DNA of 11,970 nucleotides from Candidatus Dormiibacterota bacterium (GTDB lineage: Bacteria > Chloroflexota > Dormibacteria > Aeolococcales > Bog-877), in assembly GCA_030038765.1 (NCBI GenBank), contig JASHRA010000224.1, forward strand, positions 1-11,970, given 5' to 3'. Each line of letters begins with the position of its first letter. Within the stretch, counting starts at the first letter, position 1. Below, piece after piece: positions 1-7,261 of this stretch. The notes below the pieces were generated by a model. It did not search any database, was not told the DNA's origin, and saw only the letters and a program-made list of their open reading frames with translations. Made by a program: the position numbers and the translations under genes.

Positions 1-346
1 GCCCGAGGTGGCCGCGGAGCACCCCCGGCTGGCCGAGTACGGCGGCCGCCAGCTGGTGGTCGGGATCCGGCCCGAGCACCTGGTCGCCGCCCCCGCCCAG
101 GACGGTACCGTGCTCCGGGCCAACGCCGAGCTCCTGGAGGCGCTGGGGCCGGAGGTCCTGGTGCACTTCAGCCTGGACGCGCCCATGGTGGCGGCCCCTG
201 GCCAGGGCCCGGGGGCAGCCCGCCAGGCCTGGGGGGTGGCGCGGACCGAGGCCGGGACCCCGATCGCGGTCGGTGCCGGCGTTGCCTTCAGGGTCCTGCC
301 CGGCCAGCTCCACTTCTTCGACCCGGAGAGCGGCCTCTCCCTCTGA
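1..346 (+). CDS. ABC transporter ATP-binding protein, C-terminal part (sugar-importer MalK/UgpC type), cut by left edge
   Basis: The frame is open from base 2 to the TGA at 344-346 and gives about 114 residues with no start in the window. The segment VVGIRPEHL is the hallmark of the C-terminal TOBE/MalK-like domain of ATPases that energise import of sugars, glycerol-3-phosphate or polyamines. The rest alternates short beta strands (for example LEALGPEVLVHF and VAFRVLPGQLHFFDPESG), as expected of an OB-fold TOBE module ending the protein. The Walker A, signature and Walker B motifs would lie upstream, outside the window, so substrate and partners cannot be read. The ATPase would act at the cytoplasmic face of the membrane with two permeases and a binding protein. 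The family assignment is firm; the transported substrate is unknown. Confidence 0.82.
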   Translation, partial: PEVAAEHPRLAEYGGRQLVVGIRPEHLVAAPAQDGTVLRANAELLEALGPEVLVHFSLDAPMVAAPGQGPGAARQAWGVARTEAGTPIAVGAGVAFRVLPGQLHFFDPESGLSL

Positions 347-354
347 GCTGCGCC

Positions 355-371
355 CGGAGGCTTCCCCTCCG
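355..371 (+). terminator. Weak hairpin just after the ABC ATPase gene, possible terminator
   Basis: A perfect 6-bp stem, CGGAGG/CCTCCG, encloses the loop CTTCC and starts 8 bases after the ABC ATPase stop codon. There is no T-tract after it, so it is not a canonical intrinsic terminator. Because the next gene is convergent, a transcript end or an mRNA-stabilising stem here is plausible. This rests on position and pairing only. Confidence 0.3.
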
Positions 372-372
372 T

Positions 373-384
373 GGTGCATGCACC
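373..384. repeat. 12-bp perfect palindrome GGTGCATGCACC in the convergent intergenic region
   Basis: A perfect dyad without spacer lies directly after the hairpin at 355-371, between two convergent genes. It could be a protein-binding dyad or part of a compound 3'-end structure. No matching second copy was noticed in the window. The function is unknown. Confidence 0.3.
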
Positions 385-495
385 CAAGCCGACGATGACC
401 TGGTGCTCCTCCGGCCGGGACCGTGATCTCCGAACTGCCCGCCCCGCAGAGCACGCGCACGGCGGCCGAGGCGCGGGCGGACGGCTCTTCGCCGG

Positions 496-705
496 CTACG
501 CGGGCACCTTGTACCGGGCCGGCCAGTACGAGCCGTGAGTCTCGCGGAGCGCCTCCTCCGAGTCGGCCTCCAGGGTGACGATCTCCCAGTCCCTTCCAGC
601 CGCCATGGCCGCGAGCTCGGCGTCCAGACGGGCCGCCTCCGCCTGCCCAAAATCCGGGAAGGGCCGCAGCTCCACGATCCGCTCGGCCCGTCGGTCGTAC
701 TTCAT
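496..705 (-). CDS. Small conserved partner of RelA/SpoT-domain protein, 69 residues
   Basis: A 69-residue acidic protein starts at ATG 703-705 and ends at 496. Its ATG overlaps the stop of the upstream RelA/SpoT-like gene as ATGA, which suggests translational coupling; only a weak AAGG lies upstream. The N-terminus MKYDRRAERIVELRPFPDF looks like a beta strand pair, followed by an Ala-rich helix (about residues 20-37). The C-terminal EIVTLEADSEEALRETHGSYW matches, from memory, a small protein often encoded directly after, or fused to the end of, COG2357 RelA/SpoT-domain proteins. It has no signal peptide or membrane segment. Its role is not established to my knowledge; a regulatory or structural partner of the synthetase is an inference. 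The frame is intact even though its neighbour is broken. Confidence 0.62.
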   Translation of the reverse strand: MKYDRRAERIVELRPFPDFGQAEAARLDAELAAMAAGRDWEIVTLEADSEEALRETHGSYWPARYKVPA

Positions 706-1382
706 GAGAAAAACCTTAATAGCTTCACGACGATACGCTCCAAGGCGTCAGCCAGCGCCGCGCGGTCCGCCAGCAGGGCCCGCGTCAGGGAAGTCGACTC
801 GAACTCGCGGAGCAGGTCGCTGAGGCGCTGCAGGAGGCCTGGGGCATACTCGGGCCCCCGACCGTACTTGACGCCTTCGTACCGGAGCTCGAAACGCTCG
901 CTCGTCTCTGCCCAGATCTGTTGCACCGTGGAACGGATCTGCAGCTCGACTGGCTTCGGCGGCCTTGTGACGAAGTGCACCGCCCGGTACCCATAGCGAG
1001 GAGCGACCCTCAAATCCGTCAGAGCCCAATCGGGGTGCATAGCCATCAGCCGATTGACCAGAGCGTCCTATTCCTCCAGCAGCGGCACCACGGCCCGACA
1101 GCCAGCGACGTCCTGCATCCGCGAAAGGCGGGTCCGCTCCCGAGCCAGCTTTCTCACGATCGACCGCGTCGTCTTGGCCGGTCTGGTAACGATCCGAGCC
1201 GATACTTGCAGTGCATCTGCCGCGCGCCGAGTCTCGCTAACCACCGCCTCTAGAGGGGCGTGATAGGTCTTCCTCCACTCGTGTAGGAGCTCCGCACATC
1301 TTCTGGGGTCACGCGGTCGCGGAGGCGTTCTCCGAGTCGATTCACCTGCGCGATGGCCAGCTCAAGCCATTCTGGTAAGCAT
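702..1382 (-). pseudogene. RelA/SpoT-domain (GTP pyrophosphokinase-like, COG2357) gene, broken by one frameshift and one amber codon
   Basis: Read right to left, the minus strand gives PEWLELAIAQVNRLGERLR then VTPEDVR in one frame down to about 1292. It then continues in another frame as ELLHEWRKTYHAPLEAVV, RPAKTTRSIVRKLARE, RLSRMQDVAGCRAVVPLLEE, a TAG at 1068-1070, then DALVNRL, GYRAVHFVTR, PVELQIRSTVQQIWAETSE and GVKYGRGPEY, ending at 702. These blocks follow, in order, the pattern of RelA/SpoT-fold (p)ppGpp synthetase domains, including the GYRAVH and VE-QIRT-Q-WAE motifs. The frame change at about 1290-1300 needs one lost base or two extra bases. Family members usually have Gln where the TAG stands, so CAG to TAG is the likely change. 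No clear start remains: an ATG at 1380-1382 is one base out of frame with PEWLEL. The right limit is therefore approximate. A residual 114-residue product starting at 1046 would lack the N-terminal half of the domain. I infer a decaying gene; sequencing error would have to strike twice. Confidence 0.8.
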
Positions 1383-1478
1383 CCCCGAGGTTCACGCAGT
1401 TCCTCTGTCCGAAGAGCCCGGTCTTCGGGGCCCCCAGTTGTCACCGGATGCCATCTGGGCCATCGAGCGGCCCCCGGA

Positions 1479-1534
1479 GGCGGTGCCAGCGGCGGAAGTC
1501 GCGCCGGTGCCCAGTGTGAAGGAGACGCACCGCC
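1479..1534. repeat. 8-bp inverted repeat in the gap between lpdA and the pseudogene
   Basis: GGCGGTGC (1479-1486) and GCACCGCC (1527-1534) are perfect inverted copies separated by 40 bases. They lie downstream of lpdA on the minus strand. No T-rich tract follows, so a rho-independent terminator for the dehydrogenase operon is not evident. The remaining 1383-1591 stretch holds no gene I can support. Confidence 0.25.
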
Positions 1535-1591
1535 ACCGACCTTGGCCCCGGGACGAGCCCGAGGGAGGAGCAGCACCGCGGGAAATCAGCC

Positions 1592-2959
1592 TCAGCTCAG
1601 GTACGGCGCCACCCCGCAGCCCTGCTGGGCCGCGTCCATCACCACCTCGCTCACCGTCGGGTGGGCGTGGATGACCTCCCCCAGCTCGGCCATGGTGAAC
1701 CCGTCCGTGATCGCCACCCCCACCTCGTGGATCAGCTCGACGGCGTGCGGCCCCATGATCGTCGCCCCCAGCAGGAGTCCCGTCTGGGCATCCGAGACCA
1801 GCTGCACCTGGCCCTCGGGGTCGCCCTCGGCGAGCGCCTTGGCCTCGCCCAGGAAGCGGGCCTGCCCGAGCCGGACCTCGTGGCCCTGGGCCCTCGCCTC
1901 CTCCGCCTGCAGGCCCACGGTGGCGATCTCGGGGTGGGTGAAGATGCAGTTGGGGACCACCGTCCGGTCCATCTCCCGGGGGGCCCCCTCGCCGAGCGCG
2001 TTCTCGGCCGCCCGGGCGGCCTCGGCCGAGGCCAGGTGGGCGAGCTGGAGGCCGCCGATGCAGTCCCCCGCCCCGTAGATGCGGGGGTTGGCGGTGCGCA
2101 GGTAGGGGTCGACCACGACGTGGCCCCGCTGGCTGAGCTCGACGCCCGCCTCCTCCAGCCCTATCCCCCGGGTCTGGGGGGAGCGTCCCACCGCCACCAG
2201 GCAGAGGTCCACCTCGACCGCGCCCTCGGGGGCCAGCCGGGCCCGCAGCGAGGACTTGCCGGTCTCCAGCCGCTCCACCCGCGTCTCCAGGTGCACCTCC
2301 ACCCCCTCCTGCTCCAGCAGGCGCTGGAACTGCTGCGCCGTGCGCGGGTCGACGCCGGTCAGGAGCTGGGGCAGGAGCTCCACCACCGTCACCCGCGTGC
2401 CCAGGGGGGCGAAGAGGCTGGCGAACTCGCAGCCGATGACCCCTCCGCCCACGATCAGGAGCCGCTCCGGGATCTGCTGGAGGCCCCAGACGCCGTCCGA
2501 GGTGATGACCCGCTCCCCCAGCTCCAGCCCGGGCAGCCCGGAGGGCTCGGTCCCGACGCAGACGACGAGGCGGTCGTAGGGGAGGCGCTCACCGCCGGCC
2601 ACCACCTCCTCCCCCTCCAGGCGCCCCTCGGCCGCCACCACCCGCACCCCCTTGCGCTGGCAGGCCGCCTCCACCCCCCGGCGCAGCCGGAGCACGATCT
2701 CGTCCTTGCGCTGCTGCATCCGCGGCAGGTCGAAGCCCAGCTCCCCCACCCGGAGGCCGAACTCGTCGGCGCGGCGGATCTTGCGTGCCAGGGCGGAGAT
2801 GGCCAAGAGGGCCTTGCTGGGCACGCAGCCGCGGTTGAGACACGTGCCACCCAGCTCCCGGCGCTCCACCAGCACCACCTCCGCGCCCAGCTGGGCGCCG
2901 CGCAGGGCGGCCACGTCCCCGGCGGGTCCCCCGCCCAGGACCAGGAGGCGCTGCGGCAT
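1592..2959 (-). CDS. lpdA: Dihydrolipoamide dehydrogenase (E3), 455 residues
   Basis: This flavoprotein reoxidises the dihydrolipoyl arms of 2-oxoacid dehydrogenase complexes and passes electrons to NAD+. Visible are the N-terminal FAD-binding glycine motif LGGGPAG (residues 8-14), the redox disulfide GGTCLNRGCVPSK with C40 and C45, and the NAD-binding motif IVGGGVIGCEFA (169-180). Also visible are the second FAD contact YGAGD (295-299) and the C-terminal dimer-interface motif HAHPTVSE with the H433/E438 pair that completes the partner's active site. The length is normal for the family. The ATG at 2957-2959 shares one base with the TGA of the upstream E1/E2 fusion gene and follows a GGGAGG ribosome site, so the two are translationally coupled. 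The context makes it the dedicated E3 of the 2-oxoglutarate dehydrogenase complex. FAD-site position 15 is Asp (GGGPAGDVAA), where Tyr is common; this is probably neutral. Confidence 0.95.
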   Translation of the reverse strand: MPQRLLVLGGGPAGDVAALRGAQLGAEVVLVERRELGGTCLNRGCVPSKALLAISALARKIRRADEFGLRVGELGFDLPRMQQRKDEIVLRLRRGVEAACQRKGVRVVAAEGRLEGEEVVAGGERLPYDRLVVCVGTEPSGLPGLELGERVITSDGVWGLQQIPERLLIVGGGVIGCEFASLFAPLGTRVTVVELLPQLLTGVDPRTAQQFQRLLEQEGVEVHLETRVERLETGKSSLRARLAPEGAVEVDLCLVAVGRSPQTRGIGLEEAGVELSQRGHVVVDPYLRTANPRIYGAGDCIGGLQLAHLASAEAARAAENALGEGAPREMDRTVVPNCIFTHPEIATVGLQAEEARAQGHEVRLGQARFLGEAKALAEGDPEGQVQLVSDAQTGLLLGATIMGPHAVELIHEVGVAITDGFTMAELGEVIHAHPTVSEVVMDAAQQGCGVAPYLS

Positions 2960-5900
2960 CAGCCCTCCCGCTCCGGGGCCCCGGCGGGGAGGCCCTGGAA
3001 GGCCTCCTCCAGGAGCCGCTCCTGGGCCAGCAGGTGGGCCCGCATCGAGCCCTCGGCGGGGGCGGCGTGGGCCGGCCGGCCCACGTACCGGAGCCGCATC
3101 CCCTCCGGCAGCAGGGCCTCGGAGCGGGCCTTGACGTAGTGGTAGGCGCCCTGGTTGCGGGGCTCCTCCTGGACCCAGGCCACCTCCTCCAGCGCCGGGT
3201 AGCCGCGCAGCAGCCGCTCCAGCTCCGGGCGGGGGAAGGGATAGAGGAGCTCGAGGCGGGCCAGGGCCACGCCCTCGGCGCCCAGGCCGCGGCGCCGCTC
3301 CGCCAGCTCGTGGCTCACCTTGCCGCTGCTGAGGAGCAGGCGGCGCACCCGGGAGCGGTCCTCCACGGGGTCGTCGAGCAGGGCCCGGAAGCCCTCGCCC
3401 GAGAGCTCCTCGGGCGCGGAGGCCACGGCCGGCAGGCGGATCCCGCTCTTGGGCGTGAAGAGGACCAGCGGGCGCAGCTCCCGAGCCCGGGCCTGGAGCC
3501 GGAGGAGGTGGAAGTACTGGGCCGCGGTGGAGGGGATGGCGATGCGCAGGTTGCCCTCGGCGGAGAGCTCCAGGAAGCGCTCGATGCGGGCGCTGGAGTG
3601 CTCCGGGCCACTGCCCTCGTAGCCGTGGGGCAGGAGCAGGGTGAGGCGGGACTCCTGGTTCCACTTGGCCTGCCCCGAGGAGACGAACTGGTCCACCACC
3701 ACCTGGGCGTTGTTGAAGAAGTCGCCGTACTGGGCCTCCCAGATGACGAGGGCGCTCTGCTCCGTCACCCCGTAGCCGTACTCGAAGCCGAGCGCGGCGG
3801 CCTCGCTGAGGGGGCTGTTGTAGAGCTCGATGGGGGCCTCAGCCCCCTCCAGGTGCTGGATCGGCGCGTAGCCCTCCCCCGACTCCGTGTCCACCAGCAG
3901 CAGGTGGCGCTGGCTGAAGGTGCCGCGCACCGAGTCCTGGCCGGTGAGCCGGATCGGCGCCCCCTCGGTCAGGAGCGAGGCCAGGGCCAGGGCCTCGGCC
4001 TGGGCCCAGGCCACCCGGCCCCCATCCTCGAAGGCACGCCGGCGCTGGGCCAGCTGGCGCTCCAGCTTGGGGTTGAGGTGGAAGCCCTCGGGCAGGCGGA
4101 GCAGCTCCCCGTCCAGCTCCCGCAGCCGCCCCACCTCCACCCCGGTGCGGACCCGGGGCAGCTCGGTGGCCTCGGACATGGTCCCGGCCGGCTGGGCCGC
4201 GGCCGCCGCCTCCGCCTCCTGCTTGGTCACCGAGGCGTGGGCCCTCGCCATCTCCTGGTAGGCGCGGGCCTGCTCCTGCTCCACCTGCTCTCGGGTGAGC
4301 AGGCCCCGGCCCACCAGCTCCGCGCCGTAGAGCTGGACCACGGGCGGGTGGCGGCGGATCCGCTCCATCAGCTGGGGCTGGGTGTAGGCGGGCTCGTCGC
4401 TCTCGTTGTGGCCGAAGCGGCGGTAGCCGATGAGGTCGATGAGGAAGTCGCGGTGGAAGGTCTCGCGGTAGGAGACGGCGAGCCGGACCGCGTCCAGGCT
4501 GGCCTCGACGTCGTCGGCGTTGACGTGGACGATGGGGATGTCGTAACCCTTGGCCACGTCCGAGGCGTAGCGCGTCGAGCGCCCCTCGGTGGGGTCGGTG
4601 GTGAAACCGATCTGGTTGTTGGCGATGATGTGGACGGTGCCGCCGACGCGGTAGCCGTCGAGGCCCTGCAGGTTGAGCGTCTCGGTGACCACGCCCTGGC
4701 CGGTGAAGGCGGCGTCGCCGTGGATCAGGATGGGCACGGCGACGTTGGTGTCCTGGCTCAGCTCCCGCCCCTGGCGGCGCGTCTGCAGGGCCCGGGTGCG
4801 ACCCTGGACGACCGCGTCCACCACCTCCAGGTGGCTCGGGTTGTGGGTCAGCACCACGCCCACCTCGGCCCCCTTGTCGGTGAGGTAGCGGCCCTGGGCC
4901 CCGTAGTGGTACTTGACGTCGCCGGTGCTGGCCCCGCCCAGGTAGGCGCCGCTCTCGAACTCGGCGATGATCTCCTCCAGCGAGCGCCCCACGATCCTCG
5001 CCGTGACGTTGAGGCGGCCCCGGTGGGCCATGCCCAGGACCACCTCCTTGGTCCCCGACTGGGCCAAGAGGGAGATGGCCTGCTCCAGCATCGGCACCAT
5101 GGCGTCCAGCCCCTCCAGGGTGAAGGTGTGCTGGCCCAGGTAGGTCTTGCGCAGGAAGCGCTCGAAGGCGTCCACCTCGGAAAGGCGCCGGAAGAGCGCT
5201 AGCTGCTGCTCCCGGGAGAGCGGGGGCCGGTGCTGGCCCGACTCGATCTGCTGCCGGAGCCAGACCCGCTGCTCGTGGCTGGAGATGTGCTCGATCTCGT
5301 AGGCCATGGTCCCGCAGTAGGTCTGGCGCATGTGGGGCAGGGCCTCGGCCAGGGTGTCGCCGGGCACCATCACCCGCATCATCCAGGCCGGCACCTGGGC
5401 CATCAGCTCGGGGGTCAGCTTGACCGTCTCCGGGAGCAGGGCGGGGTCGCCGGGCGGCTCGCTGCCCAGGGGGTCGAGCCGGGCCAGGAGGTGGCCGTGG
5501 GTGCGGTGGGCCTTGACCAGGGACATCCCCGCCGCCACCGCGTACATCAGCTCCTGGCTGGCGGGGAGGGCGGGCTGGGCCACCGCCGGAGCCGCCCGGC
5601 GCGGTCTCTCCGGCAGCGCCGGCAGCTCCAGGCGGAGGCTCATGGCCAGCTCCTGGTAGAAGTCGTCGGCGCCGCCCAGGAGCTGCTCCAGGCGGGCCAG
5701 CAGCAGCCCCGACTCCACCCCCTGGACGAGGCGGTGGTCGTAGGTGCTGGTGAGGGTCATCACCGGCGCCACCCCGAGCGCCCGGAGTTCCTCCGCGCCC
5801 AGCTGGGAGAAGCCGGGCGGGTAGCCGATGGCGCCCACGGCGACGATGGCGGACTGGCCCGCCATGAGGCGCGGCACCGAGGCCACCGTGCCCACCCCGC

Positions 5901-7179
5901 CCGGGTTGGTGAGGGTCAGGGTGGCCCCGGCCAGGTCGTCGGCCGAGAGCCCGCCGCTCCGGGCCCGCCCGACCAGGTCGTCGTAGTGCTCGCGGAAGGC
6001 CGGGAAGTCAAGCCGCTCGGCGCCGTGGATCACCGGCACGAGCAGGAAGCGGCCGCCGTCGGCGCGCTCCACGTCCACCGCCAGGCCCAGGTTGACAGCG
6101 GCGCGGCTCAGCCGCCGGGCCTCGCCGCCGACGCGGGCGAAGGAGGTGGAGAAGACCGGCATCTCCCGGGCCGCCCGGGTGAGCGCGAAGGCGAGGAGGT
6201 GGGTGTAGGAGAGCTTGAGCCGCTCACCGCGCGCCGCCAGGCCCTGGTTGAGCTGCTCCCGCCGTGCCCGGAGCGCTCCCACCTCTATGGTCCTGAAGCT
6301 GGTCGCGGTGGGGATCTGGAGGCTCGCCTCCATGGCCTCCACGAGCGCCTTGCGCGCGCCCTTGATCGGGCTGCTCTCGGCTGCGGCGGGGGCCGCCTCT
6401 GGGGTCCCCTCCAGGGCCCGCTCGACGTCGGCGCCGCGCACCATGCCACCGGGACCGGTGCCGCTCAGGAGGTCGAGATCGAGGCCGGCCCCGAAGGCGC
6501 GGCTCCTGGCCAGGGGACTCGCCGCCGCCGCCGGGCCAGGCCTGGTCGCTGGCGTCGGCACGGCTGGCGCCTCGGGGGCCGCCTCGGGTGCGGCCGCCCC
6601 GTTCGCCGAGGGGGCGATGGTCGCCAGCACGGTGCCGGCCGTGACCGTGGCCCCCTCCTCCACCAGGATCCGCTCCAGCCGCCCCGCCGCCGGCGACGGG
6701 AGCTCGGCGTCGACCTTGTCGGTCTGGATCTCGACCAGGGTTTCGCCCAGCGCGACGGGGTCGCCCACCCGCTTCTGCCAGCTCCCCACCACGGCCTCGG
6801 TGACCGACTCCCCTAGGGCCGGCAGCGGCACCGGGACGGGCTCTGCCATCCCCTCGCTCGGCGGTTCCTCGGGGGCCGCCGCGGCGGGCCCGGGCGGCTC
6901 CTCGACCGGAGCGCGGCCGTCGTGGTCCACGGCCCCGACCTCGATCTCGGCCAGGCCGGCGCCCACCGCCACCGTCTCCCCCTCGGCGGCCAGGATGGCC
7001 GCGAGCCGGCCCTCGGCCGGTGAGGGCACCTCGGCGTCGACCTTGTCGGTCTGGATCTCGACCAGGGTCTCCCCCAGCGCGACGGGGTCGCCCACCCGCT
7101 TGCGCCAACTCCCGACGATGCCCTCGGTGACCGACTCCCCGAGCGAGGGGAGCGTTACCGCTACCGTCTCCGTCGGCAC
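2959..7179 (-). CDS. odhA: 2-oxoglutarate dehydrogenase: lipoyl-lipoyl-PSBD-E2 catalytic-E1 fusion protein, 1406 residues
   Basis: This one polypeptide would oxidatively decarboxylate 2-oxoglutarate (E1, thiamine diphosphate) and transfer the succinyl group to CoA (E2) in the TCA cycle. Domains, numbered from the GTG start: lipoyl 1 about 4-81 with TDKVDAE lysine K46; Ala/Pro-rich linker; lipoyl 2 about 114-190 with K155; linker; peripheral subunit-binding domain about 220-256 (SPLARSRAFG, GTGPGGMV); E2 catalytic domain about 271-507 with H482 in YDHRLVQG; E1 from about 540 to the end. E1 shows GMAHRGRLNV, the thiamine motif GDAAFTGQG (821-829) through ANNQIGF with NN at 854-855, and RFGHNESDEPAYTQP. 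The E2-E1 part closely resembles mycobacterial/corynebacterial Kgd/OdhA, about 1220-1230 residues, which lacks lipoyl and subunit-binding domains. The extra ~180 residues here are exactly those modules. The E2 motif has Gln486 where ordinary E2 has Asp (HxxxDG); Kgd-type proteins share this. lpdA follows with a one-base overlap. The frame is intact throughout. Confidence 0.94.
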   Translation of the reverse strand: MPTETVAVTLPSLGESVTEGIVGSWRKRVGDPVALGETLVEIQTDKVDAEVPSPAEGRLAAILAAEGETVAVGAGLAEIEVGAVDHDGRAPVEEPPGPAAAAPEEPPSEGMAEPVPVPLPALGESVTEAVVGSWQKRVGDPVALGETLVEIQTDKVDAELPSPAAGRLERILVEEGATVTAGTVLATIAPSANGAAAPEAAPEAPAVPTPATRPGPAAAASPLARSRAFGAGLDLDLLSGTGPGGMVRGADVERALEGTPEAAPAAAESSPIKGARKALVEAMEASLQIPTATSFRTIEVGALRARREQLNQGLAARGERLKLSYTHLLAFALTRAAREMPVFSTSFARVGGEARRLSRAAVNLGLAVDVERADGGRFLLVPVIHGAERLDFPAFREHYDDLVGRARSGGLSADDLAGATLTLTNPGGVGTVASVPRLMAGQSAIVAVGAIGYPPGFSQLGAEELRALGVAPVMTLTSTYDHRLVQGVESGLLLARLEQLLGGADDFYQELAMSLRLELPALPERPRRAAPAVAQPALPASQELMYAVAAGMSLVKAHRTHGHLLARLDPLGSEPPGDPALLPETVKLTPELMAQVPAWMMRVMVPGDTLAEALPHMRQTYCGTMAYEIEHISSHEQRVWLRQQIESGQHRPPLSREQQLALFRRLSEVDAFERFLRKTYLGQHTFTLEGLDAMVPMLEQAISLLAQSGTKEVVLGMAHRGRLNVTARIVGRSLEEIIAEFESGAYLGGASTGDVKYHYGAQGRYLTDKGAEVGVVLTHNPSHLEVVDAVVQGRTRALQTRRQGRELSQDTNVAVPILIHGDAAFTGQGVVTETLNLQGLDGYRVGGTVHIIANNQIGFTTDPTEGRSTRYASDVAKGYDIPIVHVNADDVEASLDAVRLAVSYRETFHRDFLIDLIGYRRFGHNESDEPAYTQPQLMERIRRHPPVVQLYGAELVGRGLLTREQVEQEQARAYQEMARAHASVTKQEAEAAAAAQPAGTMSEATELPRVRTGVEVGRLRELDGELLRLPEGFHLNPKLERQLAQRRRAFEDGGRVAWAQAEALALASLLTEGAPIRLTGQDSVRGTFSQRHLLLVDTESGEGYAPIQHLEGAEAPIELYNSPLSEAAALGFEYGYGVTEQSALVIWEAQYGDFFNNAQVVVDQFVSSGQAKWNQESRLTLLLPHGYEGSGPEHSSARIERFLELSAEGNLRIAIPSTAAQYFHLLRLQARARELRPLVLFTPKSGIRLPAVASAPEELSGEGFRALLDDPVEDRSRVRRLLLSSGKVSHELAERRRGLGAEGVALARLELLYPFPRPELERLLRGYPALEEVAWVQEEPRNQGAYHYVKARSEALLPEGMRLRYVGRPAHAAPAEGSMRAHLLAQERLLEEAFQGLPAGAPEREG
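6703..6774. repeat. Direct repeat copy B: lipoyl domain 2 coding segment
   Basis: These 72 bases match 7030-7101 with two mismatches, at an offset of 327 bases (109 codons). They encode the lipoylation-site region around K155 of the fusion dehydrogenase. The first 39 bases are identical. Codon choice is conserved as well as protein, which points to recent tandem duplication or gene conversion between the two lipoyl domains. Confidence 0.85.
7030..7101. repeat. Direct repeat copy A: lipoyl domain 1 coding segment
   Basis: This is the partner of the repeat at 6703-6774 and encodes the lipoylation-site region around K46. Outside this core, similarity continues through the start of each lipoyl domain (SLGESVTE against ALGESVTE) but with more differences. 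Confidence 0.85.
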
Positions 7180-7183
7180 CAAG

Positions 7184-7189
7184 CCTCCT
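7184..7189 (-). promoter_or_regulatory. Shine-Dalgarno AGGAGG deciding the start of the fusion gene
   Basis: On the minus strand AGGAGG is followed by C, TTG, then GTG. The TTG (7180-7182) is only one base away, too close for initiation. The GTG at 7177-7179 is four bases away and was chosen as the start. The difference is one residue. Confidence 0.7.
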
Positions 7190-7261
7190 GGCAGCGCGGG
7201 GCCGGGGTCCGCGCGCGGTCGAGCTCAGCCGGCCCAGCGTTTCGGCTGTCTTCCGAATACA

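Noticed and set aside
1420..1576. Extension of the RelA/SpoT-like gene to an ATG at 1574-1576
   Set aside because: The added residues are Pro/Ala/Arg-rich and unlike the family, which normally begins close to the QVNRLGERL block.
1561..1590. T-box-like string (GAGGGAGGAGCAGC followed by ACCGCGGG) on the plus strand
   Set aside because: The conserved T-box antiterminator sequence is interrupted. There is no following terminator, and no plus-strand gene lies downstream, only antisense to lpdA.
2960..3664. N-terminal extension of lpdA to give a 690-residue protein
   Set aside because: The extra ~235 residues are Pro/Arg/Gly-rich shadow of the E1 coding region. The ATG at 2957-2959 with GGGAGG upstream and the FAD motif directly after it fix the start.
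3034..5202. Long plus-strand open frames opposite the dehydrogenase operon (also 1661-3139, 5230-6816 and 6215-7945)
   Set aside because: These have biased, low-complexity compositions (His-, Gln- and Gly-rich or Ser/Arg-rich) with no ribosome site or family motif. They are shadows of the strongly GC-biased minus-strand genes.
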